DNA of 64,000 bases, taken from Rhizobiales bacterium GAS188 (lineage in GTDB: Bacteria > Pseudomonadota > Alphaproteobacteria > Rhizobiales > Beijerinckiaceae). This document shows, in pieces, positions 8,567 through 16,687 of this stretch; the first letter of the stretch is position 1, and each line of letters starts with the position of its first letter. The translations under genes and the position numbers were made by a program. The notes below the pieces were generated by a model that did no database searches, was not told the origin of the DNA, and saw nothing but the letters and a program-made list of their open reading frames with translations. The stretch lies in the NCBI GenBank assembly GCA_900104855.1, contig FNSS01000001.1:4836001-4900000 (forward strand), in the 5' to 3' direction.

Positions 8567-10297
8567 ATGAGATCGCGCGTTTCCGGTCTCGCCTTGTGCG
8601 CGCCGGCCCTCGCCTTCCTGGCGGTCTTCTTTGTCGGGCCCGCGGCGGGTTTCCTCAGCCGTTCCTTCGTCACCCAGAGCGGGGCGCCGGCGCTGGGCGA
8701 GTTCGAGCGCCTGTTCGCGAGCACGACCTACCTCACCCTCGTCTGGGGCAGCGTCAAGATCGCCGCGGCGACCACGCTCCTCTCGGTATTTTGCGGATTT
8801 CCGGTCGCCTATCTCATTTCGACCGCCGACAGACGCGCACGCGCCAATTGGATGCTCCTCGTGCTCCTGCCGTTCTGGTCGAGCCTCCTGGTGCGCACCT
8901 TCGCCTGGATCGTGATCCTCGGCCGCCAGGGCCCGATCAATTCGGCCCTGATGGCGACGGGGCTCGCCGACGGGCCGCGCAACCTGCTGTTCAGCTATGG
9001 GGCGGTGGTGACGGCCATGACCAATGTGCTCGTCCCCTTTGCGATATTGACGATGCTCGGCGTCATGGACAGCGTCAATCCGATGCTGGTGCGCGCCGCG
9101 GGCACGCTCGGGGCTCGGCCGGTGCAGGCTTTCTTTCGTATCTACCTGCCCTTGGCGATGCCGGGCGTGACTGCAGCCATCCTGCTCGTCTTCGTCACGG
9201 CGCTCGGCTTCTTCATGGCACCCGCCCTTCTCGGCTCGCCGGCCGAGACCATGATCGCGCAGGCGGTCATCCAGCAGGTGCAGGAAGTGTCGAACTGGCC
9301 CTTCGCCGCCACCTTGTGCGTGTTGCTGCTCGCCGTCGCGCTTCTCGTGTTCTACGCCTTCGACCGCTTTGTCGGCTTGTCGAGCCTCGCCGGGGAGACC
9401 CGCGATCGCGCAGGTGGGGCGCATGGGCGGCTCGGCAAGCTGACGACGGCCCTGCTGTTCCGGGCCGGCGACATGGTGAGTGCGATCGTGGAGAAGCTGC
9501 GACGACGAGACATCGCCAACCGCGCCGGGTGTGGCACGCGAACACTCGCCGTCGTCGTCATCGTGTTCCTGTTCCTGCCGCTGTTGCTGCTCGTCCCGGT
9601 GTCGCTATCGGCGCAACCCTTCATCAGCTGGCCGCCAGGGGGCTTGACGCTGCACTGGTATGCCGAAATCCTGACCTCGCCTCTGTGGCTGGCGGCCGCG
9701 GCAAGATCGTTCCTGGTCGCCTTCCTCACCGCGCTTCTCTGTCTCGCGGTCGCAGTGCCGGCGGCCTTGGCGCTCGCGCGGATGACGGCGACAGGCGCGC
9801 GAACCTTGTTCGCGCTCCTCGTCTCGCCGCTGATCGTGCCCCGCATCGTGATCGCGGTCGGCTTGTTCTACGTTTATGCGCGGCTCGGCCTCGTCGGGAC
9901 GATCGCCGGTCTCGTCATCGGCCATGCCGTCATCGCCCTGCCATTTGTCGTCATCGCCATCGTGGCGGTGCTCAAGACCTATGATCGCGGGCTCGACCTT
10001 GCGGCTGCCTCGCTCGGCGCATCTCCCTTCGCGACGGCTCGCCGCGTGACCTTGCCGCTCATCGCCACCGGCCTCGTCTCCTCGGCGCTGTTCGCCTTCG
10101 TGGTCTCCTTTGACGAGTTGAACATCGCCCTTTTCGCTTCGGGAGGCGTCACCGCGACTTTGCCGAAGCTCATGTGGGACGAGGCGACATTGAGCTTCTC
10201 GCCCTTGCTCGCGGCCGTATCGACGCTCGTCCTCATCGCCATGAGCGCGGTCGTGCTCATCGCCAACCGCCTTCGCCCTTCAACTTCGGAAGCCTGA
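8567..10297 (+). CDS. ABC transporter permease, two permease domains fused (PotB-PotC-like)
   Basis: 576 residues, about twice the length of a single PotB or PotC subunit. Two complete permease halves can be seen. Each has its own cytoplasmic EAA loop: 'AAGTLGARPVQAFFRIYLPL' in half 1 (about residue 180) and 'AASLGASPFATARRVTLPL' in half 2 (about residue 480). The linker (about 270-330) is hydrophilic. A ribosome binding site GGAAGG at 8552-8557 favours ATG 8567 over GTG 8561. Such fusions are known in iron and polyamine-type importers; here the fusion replaces a heterodimer and suits the single binding protein and ATPase upstream. Confidence 0.9.
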   Translation: MRSRVSGLALCAPALAFLAVFFVGPAAGFLSRSFVTQSGAPALGEFERLFASTTYLTLVWGSVKIAAATTLLSVFCGFPVAYLISTADRRARANWMLLVLLPFWSSLLVRTFAWIVILGRQGPINSALMATGLADGPRNLLFSYGAVVTAMTNVLVPFAILTMLGVMDSVNPMLVRAAGTLGARPVQAFFRIYLPLAMPGVTAAILLVFVTALGFFMAPALLGSPAETMIAQAVIQQVQEVSNWPFAATLCVLLLAVALLVFYAFDRFVGLSSLAGETRDRAGGAHGRLGKLTTALLFRAGDMVSAIVEKLRRRDIANRAGCGTRTLAVVVIVFLFLPLLLLVPVSLSAQPFISWPPGGLTLHWYAEILTSPLWLAAAARSFLVAFLTALLCLAVAVPAALALARMTATGARTLFALLVSPLIVPRIVIAVGLFYVYARLGLVGTIAGLVIGHAVIALPFVVIAIVAVLKTYDRGLDLAAASLGASPFATARRVTLPLIATGLVSSALFAFVVSFDELNIALFASGGVTATLPKLMWDEATLSFSPLLAAVSTLVLIAMSAVVLIANRLRPSTSEA

Positions 10298-10301
10298 TGC
10301 C

Positions 10302-11108
10302 ATGGGAATTGATTTCACCCGGGACGGAGCCGTCGCGACCTTCAGGATCGACAACGGCAAGGTCAATGTCCTCACGCCCGCCATGCATAAGGAGCTGTTC
10401 GAAGCGCTCGGCGAATTCATCGCCGATCCGGCCCTGCGCGTCGGCGTCCTCAGCGGCAGCGAAGGCAAGAGCTTTTGTGCCGGCGACGACATCAAGATGC
10501 CTTTGCCGGAGCTGACCTCCCGTGAGGCCTTCGAGGCTCATCTCTTTCCACACGCCCATGAGGCCGAGAAGGGATTGACGCGCCCGGGCTGGGAACAGGA
10601 TGTGATGCGGCTCAAGCGCTACAAGCCGATTGTCGGCGCGGTCGACCGCTACTGCCTTGGCCAGGGCCTCGTCTATCTGCTGCTCCTGACCGATATCCGC
10701 CTGGCGACGCCGCGAGCCGAATTCGGGTTTCCCGAGATCGCCTATGGCATGGGGGGCGCGGGCGGCCTCACTCGGCTTGGCGCCCAGGTGCCGCATACCG
10801 TAGCGATGGAGCTCCTGCTTCTCGGCGAACGCATCGATGCCGCAAGAGCGCTTTCAGCTCATCTCATCAACCGCGTCGTCCCTCCCGAGAGGTTGCTCAG
10901 CGAGGCAATGGCCATGGCTGGACGCATTGCCCAGCATCCGCCCATCGCGGTTCGCGTCGAGATGGAGACCTATGCGCGCGCCATGGAGATGACGCGCGAG
11001 CAGGCCGCCGATTACACCGGCACCTTGTTCCGTTTCCAGCGCACGGTCCTCGCCGGGGAGGGTGTTCCGCGCTCGAGCTTCGGCGACCGTAGCGCAGTCG
11101 GGGCGTGA
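10302..11108 (+). CDS. Enoyl-CoA hydratase/isomerase family protein
   Basis: 268 residues of the crotonase fold. 'SFCAGDDIKMP' gives the first oxyanion-hole segment, and 'VGAVDRYCLGQGLVYLLLLT' the second, where most hydratases have 'G.ALGGG.EL'. 'AEFGFPEIAYGMGGAGGLTRL' is the following conserved stretch. The acidic catalytic residues expected of a hydratase are not clearly conserved, so another crotonase reaction (isomerase, hydrolase or decarboxylase) is possible. It begins 4 bases after the permease stop and overlaps the acyl-CoA synthetase gene, so import and CoA-dependent breakdown appear to be co-transcribed. Confidence 0.85.
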   Translation: MGIDFTRDGAVATFRIDNGKVNVLTPAMHKELFEALGEFIADPALRVGVLSGSEGKSFCAGDDIKMPLPELTSREAFEAHLFPHAHEAEKGLTRPGWEQDVMRLKRYKPIVGAVDRYCLGQGLVYLLLLTDIRLATPRAEFGFPEIAYGMGGAGGLTRLGAQVPHTVAMELLLLGERIDAARALSAHLINRVVPPERLLSEAMAMAGRIAQHPPIAVRVEMETYARAMEMTREQAADYTGTLFRFQRTVLAGEGVPRSSFGDRSAVGA

Positions 11109-12740
11109 CCATGATCGGACTGGCGATGGTTGTGGCCGAGAAGGCGCGCATGCGCGCCCTGGCGTCGCGCTTCCTGACCACCACGATCGGCCGCTTCGTC
11201 AGCGAGCGCTGCGCCGAGATGGGGGATGCGGCAGCGATCGAGGTATTCGATCGCGGCGAGCGTGCGAGCTATGCCGAGGTCGAGCGCCGCTCCAATCGGA
11301 TCGGCAATGCCTTGAAGGCTCTCGGCATCGGCAAGGGAGACCGGGTCGCCGTCATGCTGCCGAACCGGATCGATTACCCGTTGCTCTGGCTCGCTCTCGC
11401 TAAGATCGGCGCGATCCATGTGCCGGTGAACGCCCGCTACACAGCGCGCGAAATTCATTATGTGACGAACGATTCGGGCGCCTGTGCGCTGGTGATCGAC
11501 CAGGAATTCCTGCCGAGCTTTTCACGCCATGGCGGAGCGGCCGGCGCTGTTGCGCGACGACCGCGTGCTGGTCATCGGGCCTGACGTGCCGGCCGGCATG
11601 CGATCTTTCGCTGATTGCGTCGCCGCGGCGAGTGCCGCCTCCTGCCTCGACGTCAGTATCACGCCCGACGACCTCGCCAACATCCAATACACTTCGGGCA
11701 CGACAGGCTTCCCCAAGGGATGCATGCTCAGCCATGACTATTGGATGCTGCTCGCCCAATCGGCCGCGGCCTGGGATCACGACAGGCCGAAGCGCATCCT
11801 GAGCGCGCAGCCCTTCTTCTACATGGACCCGCAATGGCATCTGCTGAAAGCCTTCCTCAATCGCGGAACGCTCTTCCTGGCGCCGCGGCTGTCGGCCTCG
11901 CGCTTTATCGGCTGGATCAAGGCGCATCGCATCGAATGGTGCCAGTTCCCGATCCTCATGACCCGCCAGCCGTCGGCGTCGGATGACGGCGAGACGGCGC
12001 TGAAGCAGGTCGCGACCTTCGGTTGGGACGGCGATACCGCTCGCGCCTTCGAGTCGCGCTTCGGGGTCCTGGCGCGCGAGGGCTACGGCATGACGGAAAT
12101 CGGCCTCGGCGCCTATATGCCGGCCGCCTTCGAGATCATGCATGACTCGGCCTCGGTCGGCATCGACGGCCCGTTCCGCGAGACCACGATCCGCGACGGA
12201 CAGGGCGAGGTCGTGGCGCCGGGCGGGCGCGGCGAACTCTGGGTGCGCGGACGTTCGATCTTCAAGGGCTATTGGAACAAGCCGCAGGCCAATGCCGATA
12301 GCCTGCGCGAAGGTGGCTGGTTCCGCACCGGTGATATCTTCCAAGCCGACGAATGCGGGTGTCTCTGGCTGGTCGGGCGCATCAAGGACATGATCAGGCG
12401 CTCCTCGGAGAATATCGCGGCGCGTGAGGTCGAGGCGGTGGTCCGTGAGCTCGACGAGGTCGAGGATTGCGCAGCTGTGCCTGTGCCCGATCAGGAGCGC
12501 GGCGAGGAGGTGAAGATCTACATTCAGCTCAAGCCGGGAATTGCGCCCGATGCCTTGCCGTTCGAGAAGGTCCGGGCGCATTGCCGGGAACGGCTCGCGG
12601 CTTTCAAGGTGCCGCGCTACTACGCCTATGCCGATGATTTCCCGAGAACGGTATCGAACAAGATCGAGAAGCATCGCTTGATCGCCGGCATCCCCGATCC
12701 GCTTGCCGGAGCCTGGGACGCCCAGGCGCAGCCTCGCTGA
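11105..12740 (+). pseudogene. Acyl-CoA synthetase (AMP-binding), split by a one-base frameshift
   Basis: Two consecutive frames together encode one ANL-superfamily ligase of about 545 residues. Frame A (from GTG 11105 or ATG 11111) carries the N-terminal part, ending sensibly at '..VIDQEFLPSF'. Frame B resumes at 'HAMAERPALLRDDRVLVIG' and contains the AMP-binding motif 'YTSGTTGFPKG', 'GYGMTEIGLG' and the C-terminal hinge and lysine region ('KDMIRRSSENI', 'SNKIEK'). The junction is the T-run 11519-11522: deleting one T restores a single frame. The gene would activate the acid that the neighbouring hydratase-like enzyme then processes. Either a real null mutation or a base-calling error; all catalytic motifs are otherwise intact. 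Confidence 0.85.
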
Positions 12741-12807
12741 GGCTCGGTGCTGATCGCTCGGTCCCGGCGCTCCACTCGGCGGCAGGTTCAGCCTAGCCGC
12801 AATTGCC

Positions 12808-12924
12808 GATAGGCGCCGCCTCACCGTCATCTGCCTCGCGTTGTGCGGCCTCGCCGCCGCGCTCGCCGCCATGCTGCTCGCCGGTTGTTCGGCCAAGGCC
12901 TGTCGGAGAATGGGCGACGCTTAA
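12808..12924 (+). pseudogene. Decayed internal fragment of a sugar ABC permease gene
   Basis: The 114 bases 12808-12921 align without gaps to 5078-5191, inside the sugar permease gene. I count 15 differences (87% identity), and the translated segments correspond residue by residue. In the fragment a TAA follows at 12922-12924 where the functional gene continues. There is no start codon or remaining permease sequence on either side, so this is a dead remnant of a duplicated or older permease gene. Confidence 0.8.
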
Positions 12925-13019
12925 TTCGAGCGGACACGGCCGGCGATGCCGCCTCTTTAGTCGTATTCCAAAGAGAAGAGAACACGACGCAAATTCAGTA
13001 TCATCTCGGCGAACTTCAA

Positions 13020-13036
13020 TTTAGAATAATTCGAAG
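13020..13036. promoter_or_regulatory. Candidate Irr box (ICE-like motif) upstream of iron operon
   Basis: TTTAGAA-TAA-TTCGAAG at 13020-13036 matches 12 of 14 arm positions of TTTAGAA-N3-TTCTAAA, the Irr/ICE consensus as I recall it for Hyphomicrobiales. It lies in an AT-rich 230-bp leader, about 120 bp upstream of the first gene of an FTR1 iron-uptake operon. The context agrees with iron control; the protein that binds is inferred. Confidence 0.5.
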
Positions 13037-13082
13037 CTGTTCGGAAATTGAAGCACATTAAAATAGTTCCAAATCATACTGA

Positions 13083-13110
13083 TTGACATACAAAAATAAT
13101 ACAATACTGA
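13083..13110 (+). promoter_or_regulatory. Possible promoter of the iron-uptake operon
   Basis: TTGACA at 13083-13088 is a consensus -35 box in unusually AT-rich DNA. A weak -10 (TACTGA at 13105-13110, spacer 16) follows, about 50 bp before the first start codon. The -35 is convincing; the -10 is not. Confidence 0.35.
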
Positions 13111-13158
13111 CCTGCTGCCCGGCATTGGGTTAAGCACCTAATCGACTGAAAGACGCCT

Positions 13159-14070
13159 ATGTCCGACTTGACCCAGCGACTGCGCAGACTGGCGGCCCGA
13201 ACCGCCACCATCGGCGTCGCCATCATCGCCAGCTTCACGACGGCGCGGGCCCAGCTCGCCGCTCCCGATCCCTATCCTGAGCTCGGGAGCAAATATCTCT
13301 TCGGCTTCACGAAGGGCGCCGATATCGGCTTGGAGGGCGAAAAGGCGATCGAATTCGAGACGACCGCTTCGTTTCAAAAGCGGCATGGCACCTACAGAAT
13401 GATCGAGCAGGAGTTCGAGTTCGAGGGCGTGCCTTCCCAGTTTTTCGCCTATGAGCTGAGCCTGCACACCACTTCGCATTCGATCAAAGGCGTGGACGGT
13501 CTCGACAACCTCAATCGGACGCAATTCAGCGGGCTGTCCACCGATCTGCGATATCTCCTGATCGGGCGTGGTCCTGGCTCGCCGATCGGCTTGACGATAT
13601 CGGCGCAACCGGAATGGGCACGGGTCGACGGCACGAGCGGCGTTCGGACGAGAGGTTACGGCACGACTTTCAGGCTCGCCGCCGATACCGAGCTGGTTGC
13701 CAACCGGATGTATGCGGCCGTCAATCTGATTTACCAGCCGGAAGTTGGCAAGGAAGCCGGCGCGATCGCTTGGAATCGCAGCTCGACGGCCGGCGCAACG
13801 GCGGCGCTCGCCTATCGCGTGGCGCCCAAGGTGACGCTGGGCGGTGAGGTGGAATATTACCGGGCCTATGACGGTCTTGCCTTCAGGACCTTCGCGGGCC
13901 ACGCGCTTTATGTGGGCCCGACCATGAATGTCCAGTTCACCAGCAAGACCATGCTTTCACTTGCCTATTCGACACAGGTTTCCGGACGCGCCGCAGGGGA
14001 AAGCCACTCGCTGGACCTGACCAATTTCCAGCGTCACCACGCCAACGCCAAGCTCGAATTCGAGTTCTGA
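13159..14070 (+). CDS. Putative outer-membrane beta-barrel protein of iron operon
   Basis: 303 residues with an N-terminal signal peptide (hydrophobic 14-28, cleavage near Ala-Arg-Ala). The rest is rich in alternating polar and apolar short strands with many aromatic residues, and the final residue is phenylalanine ('KLEFEF'), the usual C-terminal signature of outer-membrane barrels. I recognise no named family. It is the first gene of a unit with a periplasmic cupredoxin and an FTR1 permease, so a role in iron entry across, or sensing at, the outer membrane is inferred. No TonB box or plug domain is visible, and the length is too short for a TonB-dependent receptor. Confidence 0.7.
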   Translation: MSDLTQRLRRLAARTATIGVAIIASFTTARAQLAAPDPYPELGSKYLFGFTKGADIGLEGEKAIEFETTASFQKRHGTYRMIEQEFEFEGVPSQFFAYELSLHTTSHSIKGVDGLDNLNRTQFSGLSTDLRYLLIGRGPGSPIGLTISAQPEWARVDGTSGVRTRGYGTTFRLAADTELVANRMYAAVNLIYQPEVGKEAGAIAWNRSSTAGATAALAYRVAPKVTLGGEVEYYRAYDGLAFRTFAGHALYVGPTMNVQFTSKTMLSLAYSTQVSGRAAGESHSLDLTNFQRHHANAKLEFEF

Positions 14071-14106
14071 TGCCCACAAAATGTGCCCGCAACTTGGGAG
14101 ATGGAA

Positions 14107-14463
14107 ATGCAATATCTCGTAGCGCATAAGAAACTGATCGGCGTCGCCATCCTGGCGCTGAGCGCTTTCGCCATGGCCCCTTTGGCATCCGCCGAAGACG
14201 CAACGGTGGTGAAGCTGACGCTCAAGAACCACAAGTTCCAGCCGGCCGAGACGCATGTGCCCGCCAACAAGCCGGTCACCATCGAGCTCAACAATCAGGA
14301 CACGACGCCGGCCGAGTTCGAGAGCAAGACGCTGCGCGTCGAAAAGATTGTTGCCGGCGGCGCTACGGCCACGATCCAGGTCCGTGCCCTCGCGGCCGGA
14401 CGCTACCGTTTCTTCGACGACTATCACCAGGACACGACCGAAGGCGTTCTCATCGTCGAATAG
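14107..14463 (+). CDS. Periplasmic cupredoxin-domain protein (iron uptake)
   Basis: 118 residues: a signal peptide (cleavage near Ala-Ser-Ala, residue 24-26) and one cupredoxin-like domain ('VKLTLKNHKFQPAETHVPAN..' then 'YRFFDDYHQDTTEGVLIVE'). The same small domain accompanies FTR1 permeases in EfeO and FtrABCD-type systems, where it is thought to oxidise or hand over iron. Copper-ligand residues are limited to His and a few acidic residues near the end; the classical Cys ligand is absent, so metal binding is probably atypical. ATG 14107 is chosen because GGGAG at 14096-14100 is correctly spaced; an upstream GTG 14083 is less likely. The stop is 10 bases before the FTR1 gene. Confidence 0.8.
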   Translation: MQYLVAHKKLIGVAILALSAFAMAPLASAEDATVVKLTLKNHKFQPAETHVPANKPVTIELNNQDTTPAEFESKTLRVEKIVAGGATATIQVRALAAGRYRFFDDYHQDTTEGVLIVE

Positions 14464-14473
14464 AGAGGCTCGC

Positions 14474-15304
14474 ATGCTCGGCGCATTGATCATCGTCTTC
14501 CGGGAAGTCATCGAGGCCGGCATCATTGTCGGCATCGCGGCGGCCGTCACACGCGGCGTTGCCGGACATGGCCGATATATCGGCGCGGGGGTCGCGGCCG
14601 GCGTGCTTGGCGCCTGCCTGGTGGGTGCCTTCATCAACACCATTTCCGGGGCCTTCCAAGGCGTGGGGCAGGAGGTGTTCAATGCGAGCATTCTCGGCAT
14701 CGCCGTCGTCATGCTCGGCTGGCACAATGTCTGGATGGCCCGCCATGGCCGCGAACTCGCAGCTCAAATGCGCAAGGCAGGTGAGGCGGTCCACACCGGT
14801 GCCTCGACGCTGGCCGGGCTCGCCGTCGTCGTCGCGGTCGCCGTCTTGCGCGAGGGCGCGGAGGTGGCGTTGTTCCTCTATGGCATCTTCGTCGCCTCGG
14901 AGCCCAGCTCCGGAACGGGCCTCTTGATCGGCGGTCTGATCGGGCTTGTCCTTGGCGGAGCGGTGAGCGCGCTGACCTATGGCGGCCTCCTCCAGATACC
15001 GAGCCGCTATATCTTCAAGGTGACCAGCCTGCTCATCGCGCTGCTCGCGGCCGGGCTTGCCTCGCAAGCGGTCGGCTTCCTGCAACAGGCCGATATCGTA
15101 ACCGCCCTGCCCGAGCAGCTCTGGGATTCGTCCAATATCTTGTCCGATACGAGCCTATTCGGGAAGGTGCTGCACACATTGATCGGCTACAATGATCACC
15201 CATCGGCGATCCAGGGCCTTTGCTACGTGGCGACGCTCGCCGTGATCGCACTCCTCATGAAGGTGTTCGCGCATCCTTCTCCGGCGCCGGCAACCTCATC
15301 TTGA
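14474..15304 (+). CDS. FTR1 family iron permease
   Basis: 276 residues with about seven hydrophobic segments. Two Arg-Glu-x-x-Glu motifs typical of FTR1/EfeU ferric permeases are visible: 'REVIE' near residue 12 and 'REGAE' near residue 130. These carboxylates carry Fe through the membrane. AGAGAGG at 14462-14468 is its ribosome binding site. With the cupredoxin gene 10 bases upstream it forms a compact iron importer, and the Irr-like box before the operon suggests iron-dependent control. A strong hairpin follows the gene. Confidence 0.92.
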   Translation: MLGALIIVFREVIEAGIIVGIAAAVTRGVAGHGRYIGAGVAAGVLGACLVGAFINTISGAFQGVGQEVFNASILGIAVVMLGWHNVWMARHGRELAAQMRKAGEAVHTGASTLAGLAVVVAVAVLREGAEVALFLYGIFVASEPSSGTGLLIGGLIGLVLGGAVSALTYGGLLQIPSRYIFKVTSLLIALLAAGLASQAVGFLQQADIVTALPEQLWDSSNILSDTSLFGKVLHTLIGYNDHPSAIQGLCYVATLAVIALLMKVFAHPSPAPATSS

Positions 15305-15347
15305 GTTTCTGTCGGCAATAAATTGGCGCAGTGAAGCGGTTCCAGTT

Positions 15348-15374
15348 GGGGCTCGTCCGTGAGGGACGAGCCCC
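15348..15374 (+). terminator. Hairpin after the iron operon
   Basis: A perfect 11-bp GC-rich stem (15348-15358 with 15364-15374) with a 5-base loop lies 44 bases after the FTR1 stop and ends transcription before the convergent enolase-superfamily gene. No T-run follows, so termination may depend on the hairpin alone or on Rho. Confidence 0.6.
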
Positions 15375-15498
15375 CTCATCGCGCAACGCGCTCAGCTGTT
15401 CCTATCCTCTGACGGCGCCCGGCGGGGTGAAGCGGATCTACACGAATCTGGCGGTCATCGACATCACGCCGGACGGCTCCGAGGTCGCCGTGGATGTC

Positions 15499-16677
15499 TC
15501 AGAGCGTCGGCGTCCGGTAAAGCGTCCGCCCGTTCACGGTGATCTCCACGTCCTGCAGGTATTTCCGCACGCCTTCGGGTGCGATGCCGATGCCGAGCCC
15601 GGGCCTGTCCGGTGCTGCGATCCCGCCTGCCGCATCACGCTCCAGGTGATCGGCCGTGAATTCGAGAGCCAGAGCTTTCGGCATGGCCGGATACTCGCAA
15701 ATCACGTGATCGGCCAGGCCGGCATAAGGCTGAAGCGAGGCCGAGAGCGCCAGATGCGACGTGAAGGTGTGGTTGACGAAGGTGATGCCCTTGGCGAGGG
15801 CATGGTCGACGACCTCCTTGGCGGGCCCGATGCCGCCGATGCGCCCGCAATCGATCTGGATGTAGCTGACGCGGCCGAGGTCGATGAGGTGTTTGGCCAT
15901 ATGGACATTATGCGCTCCCTCGCCAGCCGCGAGGCCGACGCTGGAGCCACGGGCCGCGAGCGCCCTATAAGCTTCGAGCGCGCTGGCGTGGAAGGGCTCC
16001 TCGAGCCAGAGCGCCCGTGCCGCTTCGAGCGCCGGCAGGCGGGCGGCCGCGCGATCGACATCGTCGATGAAGATCTGGCCTGTATCGACGAGAAGGATGC
16101 CGTCCCGGCCGAGACCCTCGCGTGCCGCCATGAAATGGTCCGCATCCTCCGCGGCACTGCCCCGACCGATCGGCCCCCAACCGAATTTGCCGGCGCGGAA
16201 ATTCATCCGACGCGCCGCGCGGGCCCGCTCCAGCGTCTCCTGCGGCGTGTCGCCGAAGAGGACGGACGCATAGGGCGTCTTGCGGTAGCTGCGGTCATAG
16301 CCGAGCAAGGACCAGACCGGCCGGCCGCATGCCTTGCCGAGGAGATCCCACAAGGCCATCTCGACGCCCGAGAAGGTATGCGGAGCCTGCAGAAGATCCA
16401 TGGAACGATAGGCCACGTCCGCTGCGATGCGCGCGATATCGGCTGGCGAGTCGATGGGTCTGCCCAGCACCGAATCCGCCACGGGGCGGCAGACGCCGTG
16501 CGACATGGGGCAAATGAAGGCGGCGATCGAGGGCAGCGGCGCGGCCTCGCATTCCCCCCAGCCGACATGGCCGCCGGCCACGACACGCACCAGCAGGGCG
16601 TCCTGGCTGCCATCCGCGTCGTCGGTGATCACCGGCATCGACAAATAGAAGAAATCGACCGCTTCGATCCTCGTCAC
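15499..16677 (-). CDS. Mandelate racemase/muconate lactonizing (enolase superfamily) enzyme
   Basis: 392 residues. The N-terminal capping domain and the barrel of the enolase superfamily are recognisable: a lysine strand 'FRAGKFGWGPIG', 'LLVDTGQIF' for the first metal ligand, 'LEEPFHA' for the second, and 'FVNHTFTSHLAL' near the catalytic His region. These enzymes abstract an alpha proton from a carboxylate. GTG 16677 is preferred since AAGGA stands just upstream; an ATG at 16728 would overlap the neighbouring gene. It is the last gene of the minus-strand catabolic operon, and a paralogue with the same GWGPxG segment is at 25477-26652. Confidence 0.88.
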   Translation of the reverse strand: MTRIEAVDFFYLSMPVITDDADGSQDALLVRVVAGGHVGWGECEAAPLPSIAAFICPMSHGVCRPVADSVLGRPIDSPADIARIAADVAYRSMDLLQAPHTFSGVEMALWDLLGKACGRPVWSLLGYDRSYRKTPYASVLFGDTPQETLERARAARRMNFRAGKFGWGPIGRGSAAEDADHFMAAREGLGRDGILLVDTGQIFIDDVDRAAARLPALEAARALWLEEPFHASALEAYRALAARGSSVGLAAGEGAHNVHMAKHLIDLGRVSYIQIDCGRIGGIGPAKEVVDHALAKGITFVNHTFTSHLALSASLQPYAGLADHVICEYPAMPKALALEFTADHLERDAAGGIAAPDRPGLGIGIAPEGVRKYLQDVEITVNGRTLYRTPTL

Positions 16678-16687
16678 GGCGCTATCC

